Under the pieces are notes generated by a model. It was not told the origin of the DNA, ran no database searches, and saw only the letters and a list, made by a program, of their open reading frames with translations. From the NCBI GenBank assembly GCA_050299175.1, contig JBNKVM010000066.1, forward strand, positions 98,977-162,976: 64,000 bases of DNA, written 5' to 3'. The stretch comes from JAPHTQ01 sp050299175 (GTDB lineage: Bacteria; Pseudomonadota; Gammaproteobacteria; Thiohalomonadales; Thiohalomonadaceae). The position numbers and the translations under genes were made by a program. Positions 1-9,583 of this stretch are shown here, in pieces (positions within the stretch are counted from its first letter, which is position 1; each line of letters begins with the position of its first letter).

Positions 1-6
1 CTGAGA

Positions 7-1080
7 ATGAAAACGGTACTTGTGACAGGCGGTGCGGGGTTTATCGGTTCAGAGGTGGTGCGCCAGTACCTCTCGGAAACCGATTTTACCGTCGTCAATG
101 TCGACAAGCTGACCTATGCGGGCAACCTGGAGTCGTTGCAATCTGTGGCAGGTAACCCCCGTTACCGGTTTGAACAGGTAGATATCTGTAATGCCGTTGA
201 GGTTAAGCGTTTGTTCGATCAGTACCGCCCCGATGCGATTATGCATCTGGCGGCGGAGTCCCATGTCGATCGTTCCATCGACGGTCCAGCCGAGTTCATC
301 CATACCAACATCATCGGTGCCTATACTCTGCTTGAAGCGGCCAGAAATTACTGGAACGGGTTGGATGGTAATGCCAAACAGGCTTTCCGTTTCCACCATA
401 TCTCAACCGACGAAGTCTACGGCAGTCTGGGTGAGGAGGGAATGTTCTCTGAAGAGACGGCTTACGCGCCCAACTCACCCTATTCGGCAAGCAAGGCATC
501 CTCGGATCACTTGGTGCGTGCCTGGCACCACACCTATGGCCTGCCGGTGGTGACCACCAATTGTTCCAATAACTACGGTCACTATCAGTTCCCGGAAAAG
601 CTGATCCCATTGGTGATCCTCAATGCGTTGGACGGTAAGCCGCTGCCGATCTACGGCAAGGGTGAACAGGTGCGTGATTGGTTGCATGTGTCGGATCATG
701 CCCGTGCCCTGCGCCTGGTACTGGAAAAGGGAACCCCTGGCGAGGTCTACAACATCGGCGGACACAATGAGAAACAGAACATTGAGGTGGTCAGAACGAT
801 TTGCGCCATTCTCGACGAACTGGTACCTGAGCATCCCAGTGGTATTTCCAATTATGCTGAATTGATTACCTATGTCACCGACAGACCCGGACACGATCAG
901 CGCTATGCCATCGATGCAGGCAAGATCGAACGCGAGTTGGGTTGGGTTCCTGCAGAGACCTTCGATAGTGGCATCAGAAAAACAGTGGCGTGGTATTTGG
1001 CCAATCGTCTCTGGTGTGACCACGTTAAAGACGGTAGTTACCAGGGTGAACGACTTGGCGTGATGGGAGGCAAGGTATGA
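7..1080 (+). CDS. rfbB: dTDP-glucose 4,6-dehydratase
   Basis: Second step of dTDP-L-rhamnose synthesis in the cytoplasm: converts dTDP-glucose to dTDP-4-keto-6-deoxyglucose using bound NAD. The 357-residue protein is full length for the family. Seen: Rossmann motif GGAGFIG (residues 8-14), the catalytic TDE triad at 134-136 and the YxxxK pair Y159/K163. The ATG lies six bases inside the window, so its promoter is outside. It overlaps rfbA by four bases (ATGA), so translation is probably coupled. First gene visible of a rfbBACD set; identification is firm. Confidence 0.97.
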   Translation: MKTVLVTGGAGFIGSEVVRQYLSETDFTVVNVDKLTYAGNLESLQSVAGNPRYRFEQVDICNAVEVKRLFDQYRPDAIMHLAAESHVDRSIDGPAEFIHTNIIGAYTLLEAARNYWNGLDGNAKQAFRFHHISTDEVYGSLGEEGMFSEETAYAPNSPYSASKASSDHLVRAWHHTYGLPVVTTNCSNNYGHYQFPEKLIPLVILNALDGKPLPIYGKGEQVRDWLHVSDHARALRLVLEKGTPGEVYNIGGHNEKQNIEVVRTICAILDELVPEHPSGISNYAELITYVTDRPGHDQRYAIDAGKIERELGWVPAETFDSGIRKTVAWYLANRLWCDHVKDGSYQGERLGVMGGKV

Positions 1081-1955
1081 AGGGGATCATTCTCGCCGGT
1101 GGTTCCGGTACGCGCCTCTACCCGGTGACCCATGCGGTCTCCAAGCAACTGCTACCGATTTACGACAAACCGATGGTTTACTATCCGTTGTCGGTACTGA
1201 TGCTGGCGAATATCCGCGACATTTTGTTGATCTCAACACCGCAGGACACGCCGCGCTTTGAGCAACTGCTCGGTGATGGCTCGCAATGGGGGATCAATAT
1301 TCAATATGCCGTGCAGCCTTCTCCCGATGGTTTGGCGCAGGCATTTATCATTGGCAAGGAATTCATCGGTGATGACAGTTGTGCACTGGTACTGGGCGAC
1401 AATATTTTCTACGGTCATAACCTTGCTGAATCGTTGGTGCGTGCATCAGCGCGAGACAGTGGGGCCACGGTGTTTGCCTATCCAGTCAATGACCCAGAGC
1501 GTTACGGCGTGGTCGAGTTCGATGACCAGGGGAATGCCATTTCATTGGAGGAAAAACCTGCCAAACCGAAATCCCGTTATGCTGTAACGGGCCTCTATTT
1601 TTACGACAATCAGGTCGTTGAGTATGCAGAGCAGATCAAACCATCGGCCCGTGGGGAACTGGAGATCACCGACATTAACGCCCTCTATCTTGCCAATGGG
1701 ACGTTGAATGTTGAGAACATGGGGCGTGGTACTGCCTGGCTCGACACCGGTACCCACGAATCACTGCTGGAAGCGGCGACGTTTATTGAAACCATCGAAA
1801 AGCGGCAGGGGTTAAAAATCGCCTGCCCGGAAGAGATCGCCTACCGTAAAAGGTTTATCACTCGTCAGCATCTGGAAGCGTTGATCGAACCGCTGAAGAA
1901 AAACAGCTATGGTCAGTACCTGCAACGCATTATTGATGAATGGGTATTCGAATGA
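1077..1955 (+). CDS. rfbA: glucose-1-phosphate thymidylyltransferase
   Basis: Makes dTDP-glucose from dTTP and glucose-1-phosphate, the entry step of the dTDP-rhamnose pathway. The 292-residue product has the nucleotidyltransferase signature GGSGTRLYPVT near the N terminus, the KQLLPIYDKPM substrate segment and the metal-binding LGDNIFYG motif around residue 108. Length equals that of RmlA. It overlaps both neighbours by four bases (ATGA at each junction), consistent with a tightly coupled rfbBAC transcript. Confidence 0.97.
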   Translation: MKGIILAGGSGTRLYPVTHAVSKQLLPIYDKPMVYYPLSVLMLANIRDILLISTPQDTPRFEQLLGDGSQWGINIQYAVQPSPDGLAQAFIIGKEFIGDDSCALVLGDNIFYGHNLAESLVRASARDSGATVFAYPVNDPERYGVVEFDDQGNAISLEEKPAKPKSRYAVTGLYFYDNQVVEYAEQIKPSARGELEITDINALYLANGTLNVENMGRGTAWLDTGTHESLLEAATFIETIEKRQGLKIACPEEIAYRKRFITRQHLEALIEPLKKNSYGQYLQRIIDEWVFE

Positions 1956-2497
1956 AGGTGATCGAGACAGCGATTCCGGAGGTGAAGATCATTGAGCCGA
2001 AGGTATTCGGTGACGAGCGTGGATTTTTCTTCGAGAGCTATAACCAGCGTGCTTTCAATGAAGCAATTGGGCGCGAGGTTAACTTTGTCCAGGACAACCA
2101 TTCACGCTCGCAAAAGGGTGTGTTGCGCGGATTGCACTATCAGACACAACAGGTGCAGGGAAAATTGGTGCGTTGTACCCAGGGCGAAGTGTTTGATGTG
2201 GCAATCGATATACGCCAGAGCTCAGCGACCTTTGGGCAGTGGGTCGGAGTAGTGTTGAGTGGCGAGAACAAACAACAGTTCTGGATCCCGGAAGGTTTTG
2301 CACATGGCTTTCTGGTTTTGAGTAATGTGGCGGAATTTCTCTATAAAACGACCGACTTTTACGCACCGCAGTACGAACAGGCCATCGTTTGGGATGATTC
2401 GCAGCTAGCTATTGAGTGGCCGCTGGAGAAGGCTCCCAATCTCTCACAAAAAGATGCAGCGGCGGGGAGTTTTGCCGATGCCGTGCTGTTCCCATAA
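1952..2497 (+). CDS. rfbC: dTDP-4-dehydrorhamnose 3,5-epimerase
   Basis: Third step of dTDP-L-rhamnose synthesis: double epimerisation at C3 and C5. I start at the ATG overlapping the rfbA stop (ATGA), giving 181 residues, the usual RmlC length; an upstream in-frame start would add four residues without family support. Seen: cupin-type segment GLHYQ with the catalytic His at residue 62, K71 nearby, and the Y131 region (FLYKTTDFY) expected of an active RmlC. Confidence 0.96.
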   Translation: MKVIETAIPEVKIIEPKVFGDERGFFFESYNQRAFNEAIGREVNFVQDNHSRSQKGVLRGLHYQTQQVQGKLVRCTQGEVFDVAIDIRQSSATFGQWVGVVLSGENKQQFWIPEGFAHGFLVLSNVAEFLYKTTDFYAPQYEQAIVWDDSQLAIEWPLEKAPNLSQKDAAAGSFADAVLFP

Positions 2498-2506
2498 GGT
2501 GTAATC

Positions 2507-3367
2507 ATGCGTGTAGTGATCACCGGTGCAAAGGGACAGTTGGGACAGGAGTTGATTCAATCAGCACCTGCTGATGCTGAATTCATTGCGCTTGATCGAG
2601 ATAAATTGGATATCAGTGATAATCTCGCAGTGCATGCCCTGTTGTCAGAGTTTAAACCAGATGTCGTGATCAATGCGGCGGCCTACACTGCAGTGGATAA
2701 GGCAGAGCAGGAGCAAACTCTCGCTTACGCAATTAATGCCGATGGCCCACGCAACCTCGCCGCGGCATGCAGTGAACTCGATGCACGCTTTATCCATGTC
2801 TCTACTGATTTTGTTTTCGATGGTAAGCGCTCCACACCTTATCTACCCAAAGATGAGGCCAAACCGCTGGGTGTCTATGGCGCCAGCAAACTGGAAGGTG
2901 AGCGCAAAGTTATTGCGCAATACCCCGGCGGTTCACTGATTGTTCGCGTTGGCTGGCTCTATTCCCGTTTCGGCCAGAACTTTGTCAAAACCATGTTGCG
3001 ATTGATGGGTGAGCGCGAAGAGTTGGGTGTGGTGAGCGACCAGATTGGAACACCCACCCATGCGGCAGGATTGGCGCAGGCACTCTGGCAGTTTGCCAAT
3101 GAGTCGTTTACTACGGGTATTTATCACTGGAGCGATGCCGGGGTGGCCAGTTGGTACGATTTTGCGGTGGCGATCATGGAAGAGGCGGTTGCTGCCGGTA
3201 AACTGGAAAAAACCACTTCAGTTAAACCGATACGTACCGTTGACTATCCCACACCGGCACTACGTCCCCGGTATAGCGTGCTTGATAAAACCGCTATCTG
3301 GACGCATCTCGATTTGAAACCCCTACATTGGCGCGTTGCCTTGCGTCAGATGTTGCAACAGCTGTAA
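2507..3367 (+). CDS. rfbD: dTDP-4-dehydrorhamnose reductase
   Basis: Final step: NAD(P)H reduction to dTDP-L-rhamnose. The 286-residue protein has the Rossmann motif GAKGQLGQ at residues 7-14, the STDFVFDG segment at about 99-106 and the catalytic Y124/K128 pair (YGASK). It begins nine bases after rfbC. Rhamnose made here could feed the glycosyltransferases of the large cluster on the other strand, or a cluster to the left of the window. Confidence 0.96.
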   Translation: MRVVITGAKGQLGQELIQSAPADAEFIALDRDKLDISDNLAVHALLSEFKPDVVINAAAYTAVDKAEQEQTLAYAINADGPRNLAAACSELDARFIHVSTDFVFDGKRSTPYLPKDEAKPLGVYGASKLEGERKVIAQYPGGSLIVRVGWLYSRFGQNFVKTMLRLMGEREELGVVSDQIGTPTHAAGLAQALWQFANESFTTGIYHWSDAGVASWYDFAVAIMEEAVAAGKLEKTTSVKPIRTVDYPTPALRPRYSVLDKTAIWTHLDLKPLHWRVALRQMLQQL

Positions 3368-3385
3368 TCCCCAGGAACCCGTATC

Positions 3386-5950
3386 ATGATCGAAGAATAT
3401 CGCCAACACGTTACCGAACGCGCTGCCGAAGGTCTGCCGCCGTTACCACTGAATTCGGAGCAGACCTCGCAACTGGTGGAACTGCTTAAGCAACCACCCG
3501 CTGGCGAGGGTGACTTCCTGTTGGACTTGTTGACCCATCGTGTACCGCCTGGCGTGGACGAAGCGGCTTATGTAAAAGCGGCATTTCTTGCGGATATCGC
3601 CAGGGGACAGGTTAAAAGCCCGCTGATTAACAAGCGGCATGCCACCGGACTGTTGGGCACCATGCTCGGCGGCTACAACATCGTGCCGTTGATTGAGCTA
3701 TTAGATGATGACGAACTCGCGCCTATCGCAGCACGTGCACTTACCAAAACCCTTCTGATCTTCGATGCCTATCACGATGTGATCCACAAGGCCAAGACTA
3801 ATAACTGGGCCAAAGAAGTGGTCGATGCCTGGGCGAAAGGTGATTGGTTCAGTGCACGGGAGCCACTGGCAGAGCGTATCACCCTGACCGTATTCAAGGT
3901 CGACGGCGAAACCAACACCGATGATCTCTCACCGGCCTCCGAGGCCTGGAGCCGTCCCGATATCCCGCTACACGCTAAGGCGATGCTGGTAAGCAAAATG
4001 CCCGATGCGATGGAGCGAATCGCCGAGTTAAAAGAGAAGGGCCATCCACTTGCCTTTGTCGGTGATGTGGTTGGTACCGGTTCGTCACGCAAGTCTGCGA
4101 TCAACTCTGTGCTCTGGAGCATGGGGAACGAGATCCCCTATGTACCCAACAAGCGCCAGGGCGGTGTGATCCTGGGCGGCAAGATCGCGCCGATCTTCTT
4201 CAATACTGCCGAGGATTCCGGGGCACTGCCTATCGAGTGTGATGTATCGAAACTGAATATGGGGGAAGTGATCACCTTGCTGCCCTACGAGGGCAAAATC
4301 CTCGATGAAGCAGGTGATGTACTGAGTGAGTTCCAGCTCAAGCCGTCCACCATCTTTGATGAGGTGCGCGCTGGCGGCCGTATCCCGCTGATTATTGGTC
4401 GCTCCCTCACCGACAAGACCCGTGAAGCGCTGGGATTGGAACCATCTACGCTTTTCTCTCGTCCCGTAAACCCCGCTGACAGCGGCAAGGGCTTCACCCT
4501 GGCGCAGAAAATGGTTGGTCGTGCCTGTGGTGTGCAGGGGATTCGTCCCGGTACCTACTGTGAGCCGCGTATGACCAGTGTCGGTTCCCAGGATACTACC
4601 GGTGCCATGACCCGCGATGAGCTCAAGGAACTGGCCTGCCTGGGCTTCTCTGCCGATCTGGTGATGCAATCCTTCTGCCATACTGCCGCCTATCCCAAAC
4701 CGGTGGATATCAAACTACAGCACGAACTGCCTGCATTCTTTATCAATCGCGGCGGGGTCAGCTTGCGGCCCGGCGACGGGGTGATCCACTCCTGGCTTAA
4801 TCGTATGCTGTTGCCCGATACTGTCGGTACTGGCGGCGACTCCCATACCCGTTTCCCCATTGGTATCAGCTTCCCGGCCGGGTCCGGGCTGGTGGCATTT
4901 GCCGCCGCGTTGGGCGTCATGCCTCTGGATATGCCCGAATCGGTGTTGGTCCGCTTCACAGGGGAGATGCAGCCGGGTATTACCCTGCGTGATCTGGTCA
5001 ATGCCATTCCCTATGCCGCGATCCAGCAGGGACTGCTGACCGTAGAGAAGCAGGGCAAGAAGAACATCTTCTCCGGACGGATTCTGGAGATCGAGGGGGT
5101 GCCTGACCTCAAAGTTGAGCAGGCCTTTGAGCTTTCCGATGCCTCGGCCGAGCGTTCCGCCGCCGCCTGTACCGTACGGCTCAATCCCGAACCTATCGCG
5201 GAATACCTGCGCAGCAACATCACCCTGCTTAAGTGGATGATCGCCAATGGCTATGAGGACAAGCGAACTCTGTCTCGGCGTATCGAAGCGATGGAGAAGT
5301 GGTTGGCGGCGCCGCAACTGCTGGCGCCGGATGTCGATGCTGGCTATGCGGCAGTACTCGAGATCGACCTGAATGAGATCAAGGAACCGATTGTGGCCTG
5401 CCCAAATGACCCCGATGACGTGAAACTGCTCTCCGAAGTGGCCGGGCAGAGCATCGACGAAGTGTTCATCGGCTCCTGCATGACCAACATTGGTCATTAT
5501 CGGGCTGCGGGAAAGGTGCTGGAAGCTGTAGGTGGCGCTGTACCGACCAAGCTCTGGATCGCTCCGCCGACCCGTATGGACGAGCACCAGCTCACCGAAG
5601 AGGGTTACTACAGTATTTTCGGCAGGGCAGGGGCACGTACCGAAATGCCAGGTTGTTCCCTTTGTATGGGCAACCAGGCGCGAGTTGCTGACGGTGCTAT
5701 GGTCTTTTCTACCTCAACTCGCAACTTCCCCAATCGTCTCGGTAAAGATGCTCAGGTCTATCTGGGCTCCGCCGAACTGGCTGCGGTTATCGCAGAATTG
5801 GGGCATATCCCCAGCCTGGAGGAGTATCGAGAAAAAGTCGCTATGCTTGATACGCTGGCAGCGGATATCTATCGTTATCTGAATTTCAATGAAATCGACG
5901 AGTATCAACGTCAAGCGGGGACCATCGACATCCCTGTCGTATCCGTCTAA
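3386..5950 (+). CDS. acnB: aconitate hydratase B
   Basis: Bifunctional aconitase B of the TCA cycle, interconverting citrate and isocitrate and probably also acting on 2-methylisocitrate. The 854-residue length and domain order (HEAT-like N-terminal domain, swivel domain, catalytic domains) match AcnB rather than AcnA. The three [4Fe-4S] ligands are visible: C698 in IGSCMTN and C757/C760 in PGCSLCMG. It starts 18 bases after rfbD on the same strand with an AGGA upstream, so it may be read from the rhamnose promoter as well as its own. It is oddly isolated from the fumarase/mdh/Kor block 40 kb away, but fits the same pathway. Confidence 0.97.
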   Translation: MIEEYRQHVTERAAEGLPPLPLNSEQTSQLVELLKQPPAGEGDFLLDLLTHRVPPGVDEAAYVKAAFLADIARGQVKSPLINKRHATGLLGTMLGGYNIVPLIELLDDDELAPIAARALTKTLLIFDAYHDVIHKAKTNNWAKEVVDAWAKGDWFSAREPLAERITLTVFKVDGETNTDDLSPASEAWSRPDIPLHAKAMLVSKMPDAMERIAELKEKGHPLAFVGDVVGTGSSRKSAINSVLWSMGNEIPYVPNKRQGGVILGGKIAPIFFNTAEDSGALPIECDVSKLNMGEVITLLPYEGKILDEAGDVLSEFQLKPSTIFDEVRAGGRIPLIIGRSLTDKTREALGLEPSTLFSRPVNPADSGKGFTLAQKMVGRACGVQGIRPGTYCEPRMTSVGSQDTTGAMTRDELKELACLGFSADLVMQSFCHTAAYPKPVDIKLQHELPAFFINRGGVSLRPGDGVIHSWLNRMLLPDTVGTGGDSHTRFPIGISFPAGSGLVAFAAALGVMPLDMPESVLVRFTGEMQPGITLRDLVNAIPYAAIQQGLLTVEKQGKKNIFSGRILEIEGVPDLKVEQAFELSDASAERSAAACTVRLNPEPIAEYLRSNITLLKWMIANGYEDKRTLSRRIEAMEKWLAAPQLLAPDVDAGYAAVLEIDLNEIKEPIVACPNDPDDVKLLSEVAGQSIDEVFIGSCMTNIGHYRAAGKVLEAVGGAVPTKLWIAPPTRMDEHQLTEEGYYSIFGRAGARTEMPGCSLCMGNQARVADGAMVFSTSTRNFPNRLGKDAQVYLGSAELAAVIAELGHIPSLEEYREKVAMLDTLAADIYRYLNFNEIDEYQRQAGTIDIPVVSV

Positions 5951-6032
5951 TACCCTAATTCAATAGGCGGTTATATGTAGTAGTTGCATATTGCCGATTT
6001 GTGCAGTTTGTCGTTATGACTGTCTCTGTTGG

Positions 6033-8027
6033 CTAAAGACTGCCAACCTGCTCTGTATAAATCCAGTCCACAATCTGGCTGGGTGGCTGGTAACCCGCTA
6101 CCAGCTTGGTCAATAGCGCCAGAATGATGTCGATGTTGTTGTGATCCAGTACAATGCGCAGGGTGTTGAGATCGGTTTCCAACTCATTCCATGGAATAAA
6201 TGGATCGCGAGCACGCTGAATTCGGGAATGTTGCGTTGGTTGCGGATCATCACCGATCAATAACTCCTCATACAGCTTCTCACCTGGACGCAAACCAGTG
6301 ACAGTGATCTCAATGTCTCCTTTGGGATGGTGTTCATCTCGCACGGTTAGACCCGAGAGTTCCACCATACGTCGTGCAAGATCCATGATTTTTATCGGCT
6401 CTCCCATATCCAGTACAAACACGTCGCCACCCTTGGCCATGGCGCTGGCTTGGATCACCAATTGTGCGGCTTCAGGAATAGTCATGAAAAAACGATTGAT
6501 TTCTGGGTGGGTGAGAGTGATCGGACCGCCATTACGAATTTGCTGACGGAACTTCGGTATTACCGAACCCGAAGAGCCCAACACATTGCCAAACCGCACC
6601 ATCGAGAATGTCGTGCCCTGCTGCTTTCCACTTTCAACCTGGAGTGCCTGAAGACACATCTCCGCCAAACGTTTGCTGGCTCCCATTACATTGGTTGGCC
6701 GTACAGCCTTGTCGGTGCTGATCAGCACAAAATCGGATACTCCTTTCTCAGCGGCAACCTGAGCGGTTAACAGTGTGCCTAACACATTGTTTTTTACTCC
6801 CTCGGCCAGATTGTGTTCGACCATGGGTACATGCTTATAGGCAGCAGCGTGATAGACCGTATCGGGTCTCCATGTATCCATGATTTCCCGCATACGTGCC
6901 TCATCCACCACCGACGCTAACAATGGTACAATAAAGCGTTGTTTTTCGACGTCATTGGCCAACTGCAAACTCGTATTTAGTTCATCATGAATTGAATACA
7001 ACGCATATTCATTGATTTCCACTAGCAGCAACCTGGTAGGCTTGAGCTTGATAATTTGCCGACACAGCTCACTACCAATCGATCCACCTGCGCCGGTGAC
7101 TAATACCACCTTGCCGGTGATGTTCTTCGCTAGCAGTATGTGGTTGGGCGACACTGGCTCACGGCCGAGGAGGTCGTCCAGATCCAACTCTCGTAGGTCT
7201 GAGACTGTCACCCTTCCTTCAGCTAGGTCGCTCATGCCGGGCAGGGTGCGTACAGCAACGGGAAACTGACCGATCTTATTCAATATTTCGTTCCGTCGAT
7301 GACGACTGGCGGATGGAATCGCTAAAAGGACATGGGTTACCCCCTTCGATTCAATTAATTCATCCAGATCATTTGGTGAAAATATTGGCTGACCATTTAG
7401 GATATGACCATGCAATCGGTCATCGTCATCCAGAAAGCCAACCACACGCATCTCAAAGCTATGATCCAAAGCAGAAACTAGTTGCCGCCCGGCACTACCG
7501 GCACCATAAACCAGTGTTTTGGGCAGTGCCGCAATCTGTAACTGTCTTTGGTACATGCCGCCCAACCAGTAACGCGCCAGGGCACGAGAGAGCCCAACAG
7601 CGATAAACAACAGCAAAGGCTGAATGAATCCTACCGTTCGCGGAATTCCATCGAACCCAATAGCGGTGATCACGCTGGCATAGAGAAGTCCGTAGATCAC
7701 AAGCGCCCTGGTAACCGCCAGTAACGCAGGCCAGCCCGAGTAGCGGAAAATGGCACGATAAAGACCTGATACTACAAAGATGGGGAGTGCCAGAATCAAA
7801 GATATGCCGACGGCCCAGAGCGGTTTGCCAATCAGGGTGATAAACTCGCCGAGTCGCAGATAAAAGGCGAACCACACGGTAAGTACGCAAAGACTGACAT
7901 CCACCGACAACACAATGATACGCTTGGCCGAGCGGGGAAGTGCCAGAATTGGAAAAGAGGCTTGATGAAATACTTTTAACATTGGTTTACTGTTCCTTGC
8001 GCCATCGTAGTTATCGTGTGGAGTCAC
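6033..8027 (-). CDS. WbpM/CapD-like nucleotide-sugar 4,6-dehydratase (membrane)
   Basis: Last gene of the long minus-strand polysaccharide operon. The 664-residue protein has about four N-terminal membrane segments (residues ~35-160), a first Rossmann domain (VYGAGSAGRQL, ~173-183) and a second, catalytic Rossmann domain (GAGGSIGSE, ~310-318). Family knowledge: such proteins convert UDP-GlcNAc to its 4-keto-6-deoxy form for QuiNAc, FucNAc or bacillosamine-type sugars. The segment TDKAVRPTN with ASK is typical of the large forms. The start taken is a GTG with a strong GGGAGG just upstream; an ATG 45 bases downstream (at 7982) is an alternative. The exact product sugar cannot be told. Confidence 0.9.
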   Translation of the reverse strand: MTPHDNYDGARNSKPMLKVFHQASFPILALPRSAKRIIVLSVDVSLCVLTVWFAFYLRLGEFITLIGKPLWAVGISLILALPIFVVSGLYRAIFRYSGWPALLAVTRALVIYGLLYASVITAIGFDGIPRTVGFIQPLLLFIAVGLSRALARYWLGGMYQRQLQIAALPKTLVYGAGSAGRQLVSALDHSFEMRVVGFLDDDDRLHGHILNGQPIFSPNDLDELIESKGVTHVLLAIPSASRHRRNEILNKIGQFPVAVRTLPGMSDLAEGRVTVSDLRELDLDDLLGREPVSPNHILLAKNITGKVVLVTGAGGSIGSELCRQIIKLKPTRLLLVEINEYALYSIHDELNTSLQLANDVEKQRFIVPLLASVVDEARMREIMDTWRPDTVYHAAAYKHVPMVEHNLAEGVKNNVLGTLLTAQVAAEKGVSDFVLISTDKAVRPTNVMGASKRLAEMCLQALQVESGKQQGTTFSMVRFGNVLGSSGSVIPKFRQQIRNGGPITLTHPEINRFFMTIPEAAQLVIQASAMAKGGDVFVLDMGEPIKIMDLARRMVELSGLTVRDEHHPKGDIEITVTGLRPGEKLYEELLIGDDPQPTQHSRIQRARDPFIPWNELETDLNTLRIVLDHNNIDIILALLTKLVAGYQPPSQIVDWIYTEQVGSL

Positions 8028-8044
8028 AGTACCTCCCTCGATCC

Positions 8045-8596
8045 TTATTGCCTAATTCTGTCACCGGCACCCTTACCCAGAATAGTCAAAATGATGTATC
8101 GAAAATAATTCCTGGTGTTGATGGTTCTGAGCATTTTGGCATCGGTCTCGGCAAGTAGCTTTGGTGTAGACATATCAATCTCCTGAACCTGAGCTAGACC
8201 AGTGATACCCGGGCGCGCACTGAAAACGCCTCGAATGGCTCGCTCGTGGAGCAATTCATCCTGATTAAACAGGCAAGGTCGAGGGCCGACGAGGCTCATT
8301 TCACCTTTCAGCACATTCCACAGCTGCGGTAACTCATCTAACTTGGTTCGCCGTAAAAATCGGCCAAATGGTGTGATGGCGGAGGCATCCGCCAAATGTG
8401 TTGCAACAGATGCAGTATCGGGTTGCATGGTGCGAAATTTTACTAGCACAAATGACTTTTGATAACGTCCAACACGTTCTTGACGAAACAGGGGGGAACG
8501 AGTGTCAAACCAACCAATTATCACTAGCACAAGCAGTATTGGAAGTAGTAGAAAGAGCCCCGTCGTAGAAAAGACAATATCCAAAAAACGATTCAT
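8045..8596 (-). CDS. initiating sugar transferase (PglC/WcaJ type phosphoglycosyl transferase)
   Basis: Transfers a sugar-1-phosphate from a nucleotide sugar to undecaprenyl phosphate at the inner membrane, starting the repeat unit. The 183-residue protein is the minimal monotopic type: one N-terminal hydrophobic re-entrant segment (~8-27), then the conserved KFRTM, RRTKLDELPQL and SLVGPRP motifs. I use the ATG that overlaps the upstream epimerase stop (ATGA), not the start 18 bases earlier. With the neighbouring WbpM-like enzyme it suggests the first sugar is a UDP-QuiNAc/FucNAc-type residue (inference). Confidence 0.92.
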   Translation of the reverse strand: MNRFLDIVFSTTGLFLLLPILLVLVIIGWFDTRSPLFRQERVGRYQKSFVLVKFRTMQPDTASVATHLADASAITPFGRFLRRTKLDELPQLWNVLKGEMSLVGPRPCLFNQDELLHERAIRGVFSARPGITGLAQVQEIDMSTPKLLAETDAKMLRTINTRNYFRYIILTILGKGAGDRIRQ

Positions 8597-9543
8597 CGTT
8601 GCTTCCAATACCATTCTGCGGTTTTTTTAAGGCTCACATCGATGTTGATGGGAGGCGTCCAACCTAGATATTCTTTAGTTTTTGAAATGTCGAGCTGTAA
8701 ATTGCCTAGCAATCGCTGAGCAATATCTTCTTTGCCAAACAGGTTTGCTCCCCATTGGAGTAATTTTGGAGGCACAGGAATGAGTCGAGCAGGTTTATCT
8801 AACGCATTGCCTATGCGTTGTAGCAGCTCCGTTGTTGAGACATCTTTATCATCACTTACCAGAAAGGTCTGATTGGCAGCAGCAGGATGATCCAGGCAGG
8901 TCATGATTAGATCTACCAAATTATCTAGTGAGACAAGGCTCCTACGGTTGTTTATGGCTCCCAGCGGCAGCGGCACCCCATGAGCTAGCCAGCGCATCAT
9001 AGATAAAAAATTGCCCTTAACTCCAGGTCCGTAAACCAATGGTGGGCGAATAATAACGATTTCCATACCAGTCTCTTTGGCTATAGCCAACAGCCCTTGT
9101 TCTGCTTCCCACTTCGATATGCTGTATGCGTCCATTGGTGCCAGGATATCATCTGGCCGAAATTGTTTGCCGGTGGATGTCTCTTCTCCATTTACTTTGA
9201 TTGAGCTGAGGAATACAAGCCTACGAACCCCAGCGTCAGCAGACTTCCTCGCTAGGTTCAACGTCCCCTCAACATTGACACGGCGGAACTCATCCATCGG
9301 GTTGACAGCGGTATCACGCATCACATGCACTCGCGCCGCCAAGTGTACGACAGTTTCTACGTCTTGTAGTACGGGTTTCCATTGTGTGCCAGAATCAATA
9401 CTCCCGACCTCTACACAATTACCTTCTAACCTCTTTGTGCACCCAGTTCGCAGAGCCGCCTTTGACGGAATAAGATTCCTCTGCAACTGTTCTAACAGCG
9501 CAGCACCGATAAGGCCATTGGCCCCCGTCACTAAAACGCTCAT
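8593..9543 (-). CDS. NAD-dependent sugar epimerase/reductase (extended SDR)
   Basis: Extended short-chain dehydrogenase acting on a nucleotide sugar. The 316-residue protein has GANGLIG at residues 7-13, the SSIKVNGE segment and a YSISK catalytic pair near residues 140-144. Its place between the WbpM-like enzyme and the initiating transferase resembles gene sets in which this protein is the 4-ketoreductase or C4-epimerase that completes the first sugar before transfer to lipid. Whether it reduces a 4-keto group or epimerises GlcNAc is not decidable from sequence alone. Confidence 0.85.
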   Translation of the reverse strand: MSVLVTGANGLIGAALLEQLQRNLIPSKAALRTGCTKRLEGNCVEVGSIDSGTQWKPVLQDVETVVHLAARVHVMRDTAVNPMDEFRRVNVEGTLNLARKSADAGVRRLVFLSSIKVNGEETSTGKQFRPDDILAPMDAYSISKWEAEQGLLAIAKETGMEIVIIRPPLVYGPGVKGNFLSMMRWLAHGVPLPLGAINNRRSLVSLDNLVDLIMTCLDHPAAANQTFLVSDDKDVSTTELLQRIGNALDKPARLIPVPPKLLQWGANLFGKEDIAQRLLGNLQLDISKTKEYLGWTPPINIDVSLKKTAEWYWKQR

Positions 9544-9583
9544 TTTATATAACCGCTAAACATGGTATGTGACAGGCTACTCT

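Noticed and set aside
5968..5996. Weak hairpin CGGTTATATG/CATATTGCCG between acnB and the WbpM-like gene
   Set aside because: Two mismatches in a ten-base stem and no T-run; not good enough to call a terminator.
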